A stretch of 64,000 nucleotides of DNA, from contig VWPU01006181.1 of assembly GCA_013398955.1 (NCBI GenBank), positions 62,550 through 126,549 on the forward strand. The letters run 5' to 3'. The DNA comes from Callaeas wilsoni. Its lineage: Eukaryota; Chordata; Aves; Passeriformes; Callaeidae. A program made the translations under genes and the position numbers. The notes beneath the pieces were generated by a model. That model made no database searches, was not told the DNA's origin, and saw only the letters and a program-made list of their open reading frames with translations. Every line of letters starts with the position of its first letter. Position 1 is the first letter of the stretch. This document shows, one piece after another, positions 1-13,346 of the stretch.

Positions 1-2860
1 CATGAACTGATGCTAATGGAGTAATATATTTAAAGAATTCAATAAAGCATCTGTTGTAGATTGTGATATGCCTTGTAATTTTATTGACAGAGGTTTGTTT
101 TGTCCTGAGACATATAAAATGCTTGGTTAAATGGCTTGATTATATAGTACTTTTAAAATATATTCACTCGACTGGTGTCTTGTACCAAGCAGCTTGTCAG
201 TGATTAATCAAGTTGATATTTAAAATGCAAATAATTGGATTGGCTCTTAAAAATTAGGATTTCACTCCCTTGGGAAGGAATTCTAATGAGTGTGGCAGAA
301 GCAGTAATCTGAAAATGACATTACCTTGTATGCAAGTGTTAAGGTATTAGGGGGAAACAACACAGAAGGATGGTTTAGAGCCATCTATGCAGAACAGGAA
401 AGACATAATTTCAGAAAAAAAATGCAAGTAATTTTTTTTTATTTATTAGTTAAGCAGAATACACAGTAGTTTAGACATATTTCCATTATGGCTTTTTTTT
501 TTTTTCATATACGTAGACAGCTCACTGCTACTCAAGTAAAAGTGGATTTTGGCTATGACAGTAAGCTTCTTTCACCTGAGAGCAATTATTCCCACTTTGG
601 GTATGCGATCTCCTATTCCCTGAATCTTCTCTGATCCCAGAAGCGGAAAAAGGCTCTGGAGACCTGAGGTGTTTTCTGTCCCATTCACACCTTCGGCCGA
701 GGGGACACGAGGGTGCTCAGACAGGGCACAGATGAGTATGGGAAGATTACTTCATTTCCAGGTTAGCAGGGTTTGTTTTGTTTTGGAAGCACCGCTAAAT
801 TGTGTTAGATATGATGGCTGCCTTATGTGAAATGGGTCTGTTTTCCCGAAACAATCATCTCCCCTGCTTCTTTCCTAGGCACTTGATCCCAAGCCAAGGT
901 CTCCAGCAGCGCTCCCCTGCCCAGGCTCAGCCAGGCACAATGCCGTGGGCTTTGTTAACCTTTCCTCTTCCCTATTCCTCTCACTTTTAGAACAGGTACA
1001 CTTTCCTCTTTTCAGCAGGAGAATTTATGGCTTCATGTTTCAGCACGTTTTGTGGCAAGGAAAGTAAATCATTTCTTGGAGGGATTACTGGTCCTTGAGG
1101 ACAGGGCTTTGAGGTGCTTATAGGATGCATGTGTGGACAGATTGAGGAGCTCTTCTACTCAGTGCCTTGATTTAATTACTGTTGGTGCACTTTGCTCCTT
1201 TATTTTTAACTGATATATTTTGGGAGATGTTGCTACTTTTGCTTTGCTAGAAACAAGGGTGATTGCACACATCGTAAGGTTTTGTACCACAGCTTTTTGC
1301 TTTAATCTTAAATGACAGCTACATCTGTTGAAAGTTTGTTCCTATCTTCTGTTTAGTTGGTTTTGTTTTGTTGTTTTTTTTTTTTAACTTGACAAGTTGA
1401 AGGAGCCTTTTTAATGACAATCTTGCAAGGCTAGGAGAGTTTTTGAGATGCTCTTCCCAGCCTGTGAGCTGCTCCACACTGGTTTTGTTCTTTGGTAGAA
1501 GTTCCAGGTGACTCCAGAGCTTTGGTACCAGCAGCACCTTTCCCTGGGGGAAAGGCAGAAGCAGACACTTATTTAACTTACCCCAGTTGTTCTGTATTCT
1601 GCAGGCTGGGGTTTTTTTGTGACATTGAGGTTAAAGTCAGGGCACATGCACATGGATTTAGATGGTGGATTATGGCCAAAGCCTGTCACAATTTTAGCAG
1701 GAGTTTCAGTCAGCATCATCCCATTTTCCTTCTCCTGGAGTCATGTTTTGCTTCACTGTTGTAATTTGGTGTCAGGGTTCCCTTGATTTGATTAGCATTT
1801 TATGTGTTTTCGGCACTGTGTGTCTCAATATTTCCATCATGGCATTCTCATTTGCTATTAGTTTAGTCACCTGGAGGCTGCAATAGAAGCTACTTGTCCA
1901 ATTATTTTGAATTTTTCTGGGTTTATTCATGTGTTGACACATTCAGGCTGAGTGCAACACTCCTGATAAAATAACAGAGATGTTGCCCGGTGTTTACATT
2001 AACCAGAAGAGAATTCCAACACTAGAAAATATGTGTGTGCAAACAGTCTAAATAAAGAAAATTGAGAGAGTGCTCTAGCTAGGAAAAAAACACCCAAACC
2101 CATAAAAATAAACTTTAGCTCAAAATGCTAAAAAAATCACTTATATCTTCTTTTCTCTGGATTCTGGTGTGGCCAGACTGGTGTTCTACCACCCAGAATC
2201 ATTGCAGACTTGCCCCCAGTTATCAGTCAAAGCATTTCCTTCCCAACTCGTGGTATTGCACTAACAAGTTTTAATGAAGATATTTCTTCCCTCTTCACTG
2301 CTCTCGATGTCCCAAGTACCCTCCCTGCTCACCAGGAGGTGGCCACAGGAAAGGATGTCTGGGTTTGCCCCAAATGCACACCCACAACAGAGGTCAGAAA
2401 CAACTTCGGAAACTCTGCAAGCCAAAAAGCTCTATTTCTGCCTCTTTTGCTTCTTCTGTTCAATTTTTTCTAATTCCAAAATACTTTCACATGATGCAGT
2501 AAAAATCAAAATGTTATTGCAGTAACTGCATTACAATGAATATAGGCTGGGCTTTCAGCTAGAATTTTAATTATTTTGGTGTGTTGCACAGTCTCTGGTC
2601 ATCAGCTCTAGATGGGGAACATTTAATTTCTCTTAAGATTCTGCTCTTAAGACTCAGCAAAGTCATTAAAACGAGGACATCAAAAAATACAGAACAGCTC
2701 CATAGATGCAATTTACAGCCTTATTTAAGTATTAGGTATGATTACTCTAATTGTACAACTTCATTAGTTTTTCTTTTCCCCACTTAAAGGCAATATGAAA
2801 TCTTTAGGCAATTATAGCAAATAATTAGCAGTCAAGTCGTAACACTAAGTCACTGAAACC
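1..2860. other. Non-coding AT-rich stretch, no gene seen
   Basis: AT-rich sequence with a 13-T run at 493-505 and several shorter T runs. All frames are broken frequently. The longest open stretches are about 90 codons, overlap one another, and show no recognisable domain or flanking splice signals. I see no repeat family I can name before the CR1 copy that begins at 2861. Intergenic or intronic sequence is the simplest reading. Confidence 0.6.
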
Positions 2861-3017
2861 ATGGAATCATAGAATGGCTTGGGGTGGAAATGAACTTAAA
2901 GCTCATCTCATTCCGACTTCCGTGCCATGGGCAGGGACACCTTCCACCAGACCAGATTGCTCCAAACCCCATCCAGCCTGGCCTTGGACACTCCCTGGGA
3001 TCAGGCAGCCACAACCT
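2861..3017 (-). mobile_element. CR1 LINE, 3' fragment
   Basis: On the plus strand the block opens with GGAATCATAGAATGG, which is the reverse complement of the CR1 3' terminus. It continues with the well-known CR1 tail: a GGGTTGGAA-like piece, 'gccatgggcagggacaccttccac' in degenerate form, a 'ccatccagcctggccttggaca' motif and a 'gggatcaggcagccaca' motif. The element therefore lies on the minus strand and is 5'-truncated after roughly 155 bp, the usual fate of CR1 insertions. It has no coding part left. Family recognition is from memory of the avian consensus; the subfamily is not assigned. Confidence 0.93.
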
Positions 3018-6000
3018 TAAAATTTAAAATAGCTTAAATGCAATCTGATAGTGGTGCAGTGTGAAATTAGCAACAAATATTGCCACTAAAATACTACTTT
3101 TAGTGAACTGTTACGAAAGGTGCTGTGATATTAACCTATATTCAGCTAAAATGTAGTTAGGTGTGGGTAAATGTCAATCTTCTTGCACTATTTCTTTGTA
3201 CCCTACTTGAAACGTGTGCTTTCTCTAAACCACTGAATTTTACAATTTTTGATACTTCTTTATTAGAAATTACCTGAGCAACCTTGCTAACAGCTACAGA
3301 TGTTGCCAGTTATATTTGACTTAGAATACTCATTTCTTAAACACAAAATTCTTCTGAGAATATATATATGGATATTTATATCTATAATGATATCAATGTC
3401 CATATCTCTTTCTTTCTACAAATGTAGATATTGATATAAATATATTAGTAGTATGTAGAAATATTATTATTTATGCATTCAATTGTAATATACAAAAAAG
3501 TATAATAATATGTTTTGCAATAAAAAGGAATAAAGTTTTGTTTGTAGTCTATCTTTGCAAAGTATTTTATGAACTAAAGCAAATAAAGAAATGCAGCACT
3601 AGAAATAAGCCATAGTCATGGACTACTGCCAAATAACATTATATCTGTGTGCTGATCCCCAAGTTAATACAGTTTTTATTTTCCAGTGAAAAAGCAAGTT
3701 AAACATATTTCCATCCACCTACCTTTATCCTGGAGCACATGGTTACTTAAAACACAGGAAAGATTATAATATTTCTTAGTCTGAATTGTTGGAAAGAGTG
3801 GATTTGTGGCTGAAACAACATGAGAGGCCACCGACTTTGCTTGTGTTCCTTGATCTGTCCCATGACTCCAGTTTTCATGGGACTCCAGTTCCTGATATTA
3901 AGCTCTCCCAAGATGGAGAACCAAAGCAGGAGAGATTCAGTGATTTTACTTATTCCTGGCAAACAGAGAGCTCGGCTGGATCTGGTCAGAGAGAAGACGT
4001 GGGGAAAATTACAAGACTGCTTTTTTAAATAAACAATAAAACTGTGTTATAACCCATTTTTCAAAGACAATTGACACAAAGTTGCATATTCTTAATTAAG
4101 TACATTTTTAAAAAGAAGCTGTTTTGTTTGACTCTCTACCTAACACAGCACTCTGCCATTTAATCAAATTACTGTGGCAGAGAACATGGTGGTGCCCTTC
4201 AGTGAAAGTGCCAACATGAAATCCTTGAACATAAGAGGAGCAGCAATAGCCTGACTACTTGCACAAGATGGTTTGGACAAGCAGATGACCAGATGGAAGA
4301 GAGGAGAGGAAAACACTCCACTGCTGGCAAGCACCCAAAGCTTCTTGAACCTCATGTTCTCTTCCCTAATAAATATGTCATTTCAATACCAGCCATGGTA
4401 ATGCAGTGATAACAGCAGGAGAATAACTCTGCTTATAATTGTGTGAGACATCCAGATATATTCCCCTGTCTCCCTGACTAATGTTTCCAACATGACTTGT
4501 TAGCTTCTGCAATGATCAAGCAGCTATTAAAGATAGAACCGTGTTAACCTTTTCAAAAATTAGAAGCGCATGACTGTAACTGGAACTACAATGGCTTCCC
4601 GGAGACCAGAGCCAGAGGGTGAAAGATCATCCTGCTGAGACATTAGGAAGGGACATATTATTTATTTAGTGTGTCTGAACCCCATATGGAGGATGTGGCC
4701 CCGGGCAAATGCCTCCTCCTTGCTGTGTGACTGCTCTAACCCATGTAGGCAGGTAAGCAGAAAGGTCCTGGATCAGCTTTTACAAGAGAGGTAAATTATT
4801 TCTCTATTTAGCTTCCCTCCCTGGAACAGAGTCCAGCAGATTGATCATGGAAAAAGAACTCTCAAAACTCCAAAATCAACCACATTTTTCTTCATTTTAA
4901 GTTGGACCCCAAACCATCTTAACCCTAAGGAACTTGTAAGAACCAACCCACCCATCACAGTTTGTTCACACTTGTGCCTTCAGTCACAGATCCATGAGTT
5001 AGACACTAACATAGCACTTAATATAAAACCCCTCAAGGGTGGCAGCAGGGCCATCATGTCATCCCACAAGCTGACAAACTAGAGGTGTTGGATATTCAGA
5101 AATTAACTTGTCTGATGATGCAGGTGAATGAAAAATCATCCTTGACATGCAAAAGCTGTAATAAAAAAAAACCCAGGTCTTTGTTTATTGATAATTATAA
5201 TCTGTAGACTACCAGTGACAAGCAGGCAATAAATCCCAACTGGAAACAAGAATGACTGGCAGTCTAAAAATTCCCTAGAAGTCTACAATGAAAACCTTTC
5301 TGGATTTGTTTTCCTAAATAAACTTTTTACTCAAGTTATCAGAGATGCTGATGAAATAAAGCTCATAATAAAAATAGATAATAGCAGAATGAAAATTGCA
5401 GAAATGTAATATACAATCCCAGGCACATGGAATATTTATAAGGTCTGACTTCTATTAAGGTAGCATCTCAGTCGCATTTTTGAGATTTTAATATCTGCAG
5501 GTAATTCTCTGTCTTCCCACAAGGACTGGTAAAAAGATCATCTAAATGAGCATGTCCAAATTAACTGTTTCCCTCTCTCAAGGTTAGCAAACACAGCAAA
5601 CCATTCCTTTGGGAAACTGGGTCTGCTGCCTGCTTTTGTTCAACAAAATGGAAAGAAGCAAAATCCATAAGGTAATACATGAAGGGCTAAGGTGCCTTGT
5701 GTGAAAATGTTTCATGGTTTAGGAGCTGCTGTTCTCTTTGACAGAGCTGAAATACAGCCCATAAAAATTCAGGCAACAAAAGAGTGGGGTAGGCAGTGAT
5801 GAAAAGCGCCTGATTTAGAGGTAAAAGAGAGATTTCTTCCTGAACTTGGATCTTGGTGGTCATTTCCACCATGAGAAACTCACCCTAAATGGGCAGCGAA
5901 TCTCACGGGGTCTCCTCCAGTGACACACAGCAGAAAACAAACAGTGCAGGCAATTTTTCCACCATTTCTCAGTTTATTCTTGTCATTTCATTAAGAAACA

Positions 6001-6250
6001 GAATAAACTTAAACAATTAAACAAAATCATTTTGAGATCGAGCCAAAAGTTCATTTCCTTGTAGCATCTTCTCACTTCAGCTGCTCTTCCCACCTTTAGC
6101 CATGAGACAAATAAATGTACATCTACCACGTTACACATGTTTCTCATCTTGCATCTCAATCAAGCCTTCAAAACTGCAGGACAAAACAGGTTTTTTTCTC
6201 TCATACCAGTGTGAGCAAGGCAGCCAAGGATATTATATTTTACATATGTT

Positions 6251-6272
6251 CTCTGATACTGGAGTATCAGAG
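6251..6272. repeat. 22-bp inverted repeat, 10-bp arms
   Basis: Arms CTCTGATACT (6251-6260) and AGTATCAGAG (6263-6272) are perfect reverse complements separated by only GG. It could extrude as a tight hairpin, but a loop of two bases is strained, so it may equally be a dimeric binding site or chance. No neighbouring gene suggests a role. Confidence 0.75.
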
Positions 6273-7635
6273 TCCCATCTGCTCAATAAAATATTTGCTT
6301 ATGAAAAGAAATGGAAAAATAATTAACTAGAAAAATCTCTTTAGTACTGTGGCATATATTTTTTTTCAAACATAAACTTTGTGAAGTCAGACATATTAAG
6401 AACAAAAAATCTATAAATCCCTCTGGTAATCAGCAATGAAATTAAAATCCAGGCAAAATTAAATTTGAAAATATTAATGTTCCTTTTCATATTTTGATGA
6501 CAACTATAAACATAAAGCAATTTCGTGAATTTACAGCTTTAAAATGTAAACTGATACCCCACAATAGTGCAATTTTAGTCACAAAGAAATCAGTACTTTT
6601 TATTCTAATGTCCCCGCAGATAAATTTCTCATTCGTAATGAAACAGCTTTGAACTTCTCAACTACCATTTAAAAAACCAGTAAGTAATCTGTAACTGAAG
6701 CCCTGTTTTGTTTAAAATATGTGTAGCAGCACACTGATAGTAGTTGCATATCACCAAAGTATATGTCCCAGATACCTAAATGCAAAGTTTGGAGGATTCT
6801 TCTCCAAAACCGTTTTATAAAATTCCATGACTTAAACTGTGTATTTATTTTTCTCAGTCTTCTGAGCACTTTAGTGGCAATAACCTTGTTAAGCCTTTTG
6901 AAAAATCATTGAACAGCCTACAAAGACTCGGAGTTCACTGGAGGGTAGAAGAAAATGGGAATCCTGGTGGTCCAGCTGGAATACAGAGTCCTGGAGCAAA
7001 CTGTGGGGAGTTGCAGAAATTAGGAATATCTTTCATCATTAGGTCTGCATACTGCACACACCACCCAAACCACACACACACGCGCAGCCGAAAAAGATGG
7101 AAAACTACAAAAGGAACAAGACAATGGTGAGAGAAAGGACATGAAGGAGGTGCTCAGACACTTCATGGAACTTGAACTGAAAGTCAAGTGGCAAGGGAGA
7201 ATCCATGCTCTTTTCCTCAGTGCCATGACTGTAGTCACAATACCAGGGCTTTTCACAGTAAGATTAAATTTTCCCTTGCTCAGTGAAAACAGGAGCTCTT
7301 TATAAATAATGGAAATTATGTCCACACCTGTTTTCTCACGTAGAAGTTGTGCTAAGTTTTCCCTAGCCATTGTTTTCTCTTTGGCCTTCCTCTACAGAAC
7401 ATTTAGGGAAAATGGGCACTTTGTCTCTCCGTCTCTACTCTGTCTCTAAATCTTTTTCAAATTCTAATTATGCTTAAGGAACCTTAATGATCAGATCTCC
7501 ACATTTCCGAAGTCAGAATTCTTTTGCTATTCTTACATAAAATGCAAATAAAATAGACCTACATTTTTCCATACATGTTTGGCCTATCTGCAGAATGTAA
7601 TGCTAAAAGGACATTTTCAATCTATTTTCCTCAGT

Positions 7636-7678
7636 GGTTGTTTGGTTTTTTTGTTGTTTGTTTGTTTTTTTTTTTTTT
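7636..7678. repeat. G/T low-complexity tract ending in T14
   Basis: A run of GTTT and GTTTT-like words that ends in 14 consecutive T. It is simple sequence and could also be read as a decayed poly(A) tail on the opposite strand, but no retrocopy body is visible beside it. Confidence 0.8.
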
Positions 7679-8230
7679 CCAGAAATCAGTTCTCACAAAG
7701 AACAAAAGTGCGTAATAATCCACTCTCATGAATAAGCAGTCAAAACAATTAGGAGTGAACAATGACATTTTGTTACTTTAGATGTGACATAGTCATGCTG
7801 CAGACTAACAGATTTCAGGAAACTCTTTACAAGATTTTGGAATTTAAAGTCCTTTTTCCAATGAATTTATAGAAAAATGTGTATTAACTTTGCAGAAAGG
7901 GGTCTGGCCTCATGCCAGCTGCTGAGTGGGTGTGACAAGGAGAGGGGAGGAAACATCTCAGTCATGAGCTAACAAGGGCAGGGAGGAGTCAGAGCCTTGG
8001 TGCTGCCACTTGTTTTCAGTTAAATCCACTGATTCTTGGTAGCAAATGCGGGATTTTTCTGCACCTTGTGCAGAGGGAAAATGGACTGGAACAGGAGAGT
8101 CTTTGAGTGGTGAGTCCAACATCCCCAGCTCCCCAGGGCTTGCCTTGTGGCCAAGGATCAAAATGGAGCAACAGAAGACTGGCTTGATCCAAGAGCACTG
8201 GGTCTCAGCACTGCTTGGGCTTCCCCTTAA

Positions 8231-8570
8231 ATCATGGAATCACAGAATGCTTTGTGTTAGAATCATCCAGCCACGCTGCCATGAGCAGGGACACCTTCTC
8301 TAGACCGGGTTGCCCTGTTCGAATTGGCACTGAACACTTTTAGAGATGGAGCATCCACGGCTTCTCCAGGCAACCTGTGCCAGGACCTCATCACCCTCAC
8401 AGGGATCAATTCTTCCTAATATCCCATCCCACCCTGCCCTCCTTCAGCTTAAGGCTATTACCCCTTGTCCTGTCACTCCATGTCCTTGTGAAAAGTGCCT
8501 CTCCTGCTCGCTTGTAGCCCCTTCAGGCACTGGAAGGGTCTCTTAGGTCTCCCCAGAGCCTTCTCCAGTC
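8231..8570 (-). mobile_element. CR1 LINE, 3' fragment (about 340 bp)
   Basis: Starts on the plus strand with AATCATGGAATCACAGAATG, the complement of a CR1 3' end. It then follows the CR1 tail for over 300 bp: the 'agcagggacaccttct', 'cttctccaggcaacctgtgccagg', 'ttcttcctaatatcc', 'ccccttgtcctgtcactcc' and 'cagagccttctcca' blocks can all be seen in order, with point changes. The element is on the minus strand, 5'-truncated, and codes for nothing. Small open frames here (for example 8346-8546) are CR1-derived. Confidence 0.93.
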
Positions 8571-11500
8571 TTTGGCAATTGCCTTGGAGCCAGCCTTGCC
8601 TTGTCTGGGGCTCCCTCATCAGCACCCAGGTTTCCAAAGTAATCAACACATTCTGAGTCCTGTTGAGAAGAAACATATGCAATACTCACCACTGACATCC
8701 GTACAAAAATATATTTAAATGCGGAATTATACGGCCATTAAATATTTAATATTAAGTAACCTGGGTGAATTTTAATATATTCTACTTGAAGTGAATACAT
8801 AAGGTAATGATAAAGAGGTGAAAAGAAATGCAAAAGCTGGTTCATCTGAACGCATATAGCAATTTTCAGTTGTATTTTATATATGAACCTATGAAATGTT
8901 TACAGAAGAAATTAAATGTATAAAATGATTTATAGGTGGATTAAAAAGGCTTGCAATTTTTTTAGTTTCATACATCTTCAGGGAAATAGTTATAAATCTC
9001 TGTAACTTAAATTGCTTATCCAAGTTCTACAGAAACAGCATAAACAGAGCAAGCAATTATCTGTAATAAACTTTTTCTTTAATATTGTGGCATTCACGTT
9101 TTGGTAAAACTACATATCATAATTTATTTTGTGCTGTATTAGATTCTATTTGCTAGGCTCACATATTTTTTGCAATTCTGCAGAAACTGTCATCTTCCTG
9201 GTAGGGTGATCCAGTCATTAAGTGTTAATAAAATAATAATGCAACATAATCTGTCCTTCTGGAAATTAATTTATATACATATAACATTGTTTTTTCCATC
9301 ATACACCACAGAATTTTCAAAACTCCAGAAAAATCCCTTTGTAAGTGTGGGTTTGGAGCAGTGGGAAATTCAGTTTTCATTATAGCCAGTGCTGACATTT
9401 GAAATGATAATTTGAGCAATGTTTCTTGGAGCTCAGGCATCAACTGTTAAGCTCAACAGAGGAGTCTGATGTTTTTTGTGACAGCCATCTAAAAGTGTTC
9501 GATTTGAAGTGGTGTCAGCTTTGTTGAAGAAAAGCTCCATAATAGTGGAAGATGTGGGATTTTTCAGAAAAGCAGCCTTTTGCCTCAATCTACATCCTAA
9601 AATACAAGTGTTACCATTTGCTTGGAGCAATGCCTGGAAATGGGAATCATGGCCCTGTGAGGCACAGAACAAAACTGATTAGCGGTGATCCAGGAGCAGG
9701 ATGGGATCAGTGCTCTGGAGAGCAAAACCACTCAGACTGATCACAAGAGATACCGAGTATACTGCTTGTATATCGTGGTGTAAAAAATCCCCACAGTCTG
9801 CTTTGAATAAAGAAAAAGGCAATCTATAGAGATTTATTTCAATATAGACGGGGTGTCACACTATATGAGGGTTTCAAGGGAGAGGACACCTCCAAGTGGG
9901 ATGGAGATGTGCTGGCATTGTTGTTGAAGACATGGAGTTTACAACTCTGTTTCTCACCTAAGGAAATTAAAGCCAGAAATGCAATTTCAATTCAGCATCG
10001 TGCCCCTCTGGCATGTTAATCTGTGCAGTGCCATCTCTACACAGTGTTTGCTTGTTGTTGTGCTCCAGGGCCTGAACTCTGTCTGTTAAACTTCATGCAA
10101 ATTGCACCAATTTTGAGGTCGAGGGAGGGGTTTTGCCTTGAGCGACTGAAGCCTCAAGTCAGCGGCTCCACGGACACACACAAAGTCACTGCTGGCATGG
10201 GTGGAGGCACCTTCATGGAACCTTCATGGCAGAAGGCTGATTTTCCCAAGAGCCCTGGGTTCTCTCTTGTCACCTCCATTGTCCATGACACAGGAGTGTC
10301 CACCTGTCGCCATCCCAGTTTACATCTGCAATGAAGAAAAGAAAAAATCTCCCTGCTTGAAACTAATGGATCAGACTTTTATATTTAAGAGGTCCCTCTG
10401 GCTGAGTCAATTTCTGTCTTCTACCCATGTTCAGAAGCCTCAGAACAGTGGTAAGGTTTCCAGGTGTTCTGAAAACAGAAGAATCAACTGACCACTCAAC
10501 TTGATTCGCTTATTCTTATTCTAAGTTTAAAAAAAAAGAAAGAACTACATAATTTTTATTGCAAACATCTTCCATGCCTGCTTACCTTTGGGTTTAATCT
10601 TTCAAATCCTACTATTAGCAGCAAGGGCCAGATTCAAATAACAAGCTGATCTCTTTAAAGAAAACTGCTTCTGTCTTGTGCAGTCTCTGTGAATTCCTGG
10701 GATTAATAATATTTTGGTAAGCCCTATTTTCAAACAGTGAAATGATTAAACTTGGGATGGCTACATGGGTAAGGCAGATGGTTAAAGCCATGACGCTCTT
10801 ACCTTGGTGCTCTCTGTTTCACCACCTTTAAAGGCTGATCCAACCCATGTTAAAAATATATCTGAAACATCAGGAGTAGCTTAGGCTGCATAGCCTCGAT
10901 GGTTTCCATCCCTGGGGGGATCCCTCAGGTTGCCCCTTTGTAGGATGCTGCTGACAACATGACAGCTATTGAATTACCAGGGTTTTCTGTCAAATACATT
11001 ATGCTAATCCAATAGCAGCCTCTCCTGAAGGTGGGTGACATGAATTTTTCTCTGAAGGAGGGTTTTTTTCCTTAACTGAATGGATGACGGCTCTCCTATA
11101 CAAAACAGCTAAATTTCAGTGATGTAAATCCCACCCTGAGTCTGTGCACAAAACAAGGGAAACTTTTAGGGCTAAGAGACAGTGAACAGTCCTTTTAGAA
11201 GGCAGAGATGCCATATGAATCACAATTCTATTCTGTCAGTGGAAGAGCATTTTCTCCAAACAGGCGCTCCATCTTTAATTTCTCAGAGAGGATCCTCAGG
11301 AAAGGAAAATACCAGAAAAATACCTTCAAAAGACAAGCCAGGAACCAAATCTTAGACGGCGACTGGTTAATAAAAATCTGTAAAAGCTCTGTTTTTACAG
11401 TACATTACAATCTTCCTCTCACCCACTCTGCAATGCTGAGCACTTTCGTATTTCTCCCAAACTAAGGTCATGGTCCCTTGTCCCCTGTTACCAGCCCTCC

Positions 11501-13023
11501 CTGCACCGATGTGCCAGCTCCCTTCTCTGCCACAAAGTGATTAATACAATTAGGTTGAATTATGGGCTCTTCTATCTGGCCTACATTAGGTTGAATTTTG
11601 TTCTTCCTGTCAGACTGACAAAGAGACTCTGGCTTGAAAGTCTCTCTGTTTTCTAATTATATTAGTTGTTTTAATAAGGGATATTAGCTTTCCTTATAAA
11701 AGATATTTCTCTTCTAATGTTAAGTACTGCATTCACTCATAGTAACATTGTCAGTATTTCATTAGCTCAATTCCCCCAGACTAAGAGAAGGGCACATGGG
11801 AAAATGTCGTTTGGATATCACTTCCCTCACCCTCCTTCCTTAGCTGAGCTGGGTGCCTGCTTTGCTGCCAGGGAATATCATACTATCAGAGTTTGGGTGC
11901 CATCAGCCTGACCTGATGTCTGGTCTGTTTGCCAAGTCTGGCCGTCTCTGGAGGTCCCTGACCCAGCTCTGATGGACTGAGTCCTGTTCAGAGGTTGAGC
12001 TGGGGAGGTCTCACCAGCGCTGGTTCTTCTCCGCTCTCCTCCTGCACAAGGGCTTTACTCTGCACCTCAGCGAGACGCAGGCTTCCATCAAAGCATCCTC
12101 CACCAACACAGAGGGGCCAGGAGCAGAGAAAGAGCTCCTTGATATGAAACAGCAGAATCTCTTTTTACTCCACTCCTCAGTCTGTTCTGACTTCTTTTAG
12201 GCAGGGCGAGTGCTGCTGTTTTTACCGCAAATGCTCTGTACAGAAAGTACCTGTACATTAAACCATTTCTGTGACCATGTTTGACTTTCACTCTGCAAAT
12301 AAATGGGAGTAGATAGCTCCTCTCCCTCAGGAGCTGCTGAAAATTGAGAGTCGCTGGGACATGCAGATGAAACATCCCTTTCTCCCCACCAAGATGTGAA
12401 AGCAGAGAGCTCCTTACCCTTCCGAGTTTCAGGCCAAGGGGCTTCGACACACACAGAGCAAACGGGAAGATGTGTGATTAGGTAACTTCCAAACTTCAGA
12501 AACATTTTCATTTCAAATTCTGACTTCCTGCCATGCACATATTCTTCTGTAAGCAGACTCCGAGGCAATTGATTAACAGCTCTGGAGGAGTGATATCTGC
12601 AGAATCTGTTTTTCAGCTTTTGACAGCCGAGCAGGGCTAATGTTGCTGTTTCAGTGTCATCCTAGAGCGATGTATACTCTGTATATTCAATGAAGTGTCC
12701 TTTGAAGGTGCAAATAAAACAGCTTATCTGAGGCAAAAAGCTAAAAAAAAAAAGTTAATATTTTAGATCATTTATCAGCATAAAGGAAAAAAAAAGTGAG
12801 AAAAAAAGATAGACCAGATTTTCTAAAGATTTTTAAGCACAATCAACTGGAAGTTTTAACCTGTGTTTCTTTCTGACTCTACTTAAGTAAATATTTTAAT
12901 AGAATGCATTACAACACTTAGACACACACAAATCTAAGCAGAGCACTTGAAGTATTTTAATTTCTTAAAATAAAAAATTAAAAAACAACAGTGAAGATGG
13001 TTCTACAGCCTTGAAAGCTTAAA

Positions 13024-13065
13024 AAAACCCCTCAGACAGACCTAAGCTCTGAAATGAGGGGTTTT
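13024..13065. repeat. Stem-loop with 11-bp perfect arms
   Basis: AAAACCCCTCA (13024-13034) and TGAGGGGTTTT (13055-13065) are exact reverse complements around a 20-base loop. The shape resembles an intrinsic terminator, but in nuclear vertebrate DNA that reading does not apply. A structured RNA or a chance repeat remains possible. Confidence 0.7.
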
Positions 13066-13261
13066 AAAGAAATGCTCTAAGTATTATATAAGGCAAAGTT
13101 ATAGAGGTGCTCAGGGAAGAAATAAAGGGATTTTTGATCACATTAGGGATTTAAAATGAATCATGGAAGTCTTAACATTGTTCTTGAACTTTCCCAGAAC
13201 AGAGGTCTTCCTTTAGATGAATGTTACAAGGAGGGTGGAAGAAGAAGCTAGAGTAAAGTAG

Positions 13262-13346
13262 GATTGACATGCATGATGAATTACAGTTCATTAATCCAAT
13301 TAATGAGTAATTCCAGAGGCTTTAATCCCAGATAAAGCTCTTTATC
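13262..13346. promoter_or_regulatory. Candidate enhancer: homeodomain and paired GATA motifs
   Basis: Within 85 bp there are at least five ATTA/TAAT cores, two of them in the TAATCC form bound by OTX/PITX-type K50 homeodomains (13292-13297 and 13323-13328). Next comes GATAAAG (13331-13337) facing CTTTATC (13340-13346), a perfect inverted pair of GATA-factor sites with a 2-bp spacer. AT-rich DNA yields TAAT cores by chance, so the two TAATCC sites and the symmetric GATA pair are the stronger part of the case. The enhancer role is inferred from motif content only. Confidence 0.3.

Larger units (their letters stand above)
3018..8230. other. Non-coding stretch with AT-rich core
   Basis: Between two CR1 copies. 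It contains a very AT-rich patch at about 3355-3500 made of ATATAT and GATAT-type words, a near-perfect inverted repeat at 6251-6272 (listed separately) and a G/T tract at 7636-7678. The largest open frame (minus strand, 7020-7370, 116 codons) translates to a Ser/Cys-rich sequence with no recognisable domain. I see no exon supported by splice sites. Confidence 0.6.

Noticed and set aside
9830..9930. Possible LTR edge (GGGGTGTCACACTATATGAG)
   Set aside because: No second LTR, primer-binding site, polypurine tract or retroviral coding remnant could be found.
12088..12568. Minus-strand frames of 120 and 123 codons
   Set aside because: They overlap in different registers over the same bases, have no recognisable domain and no splice-site context.
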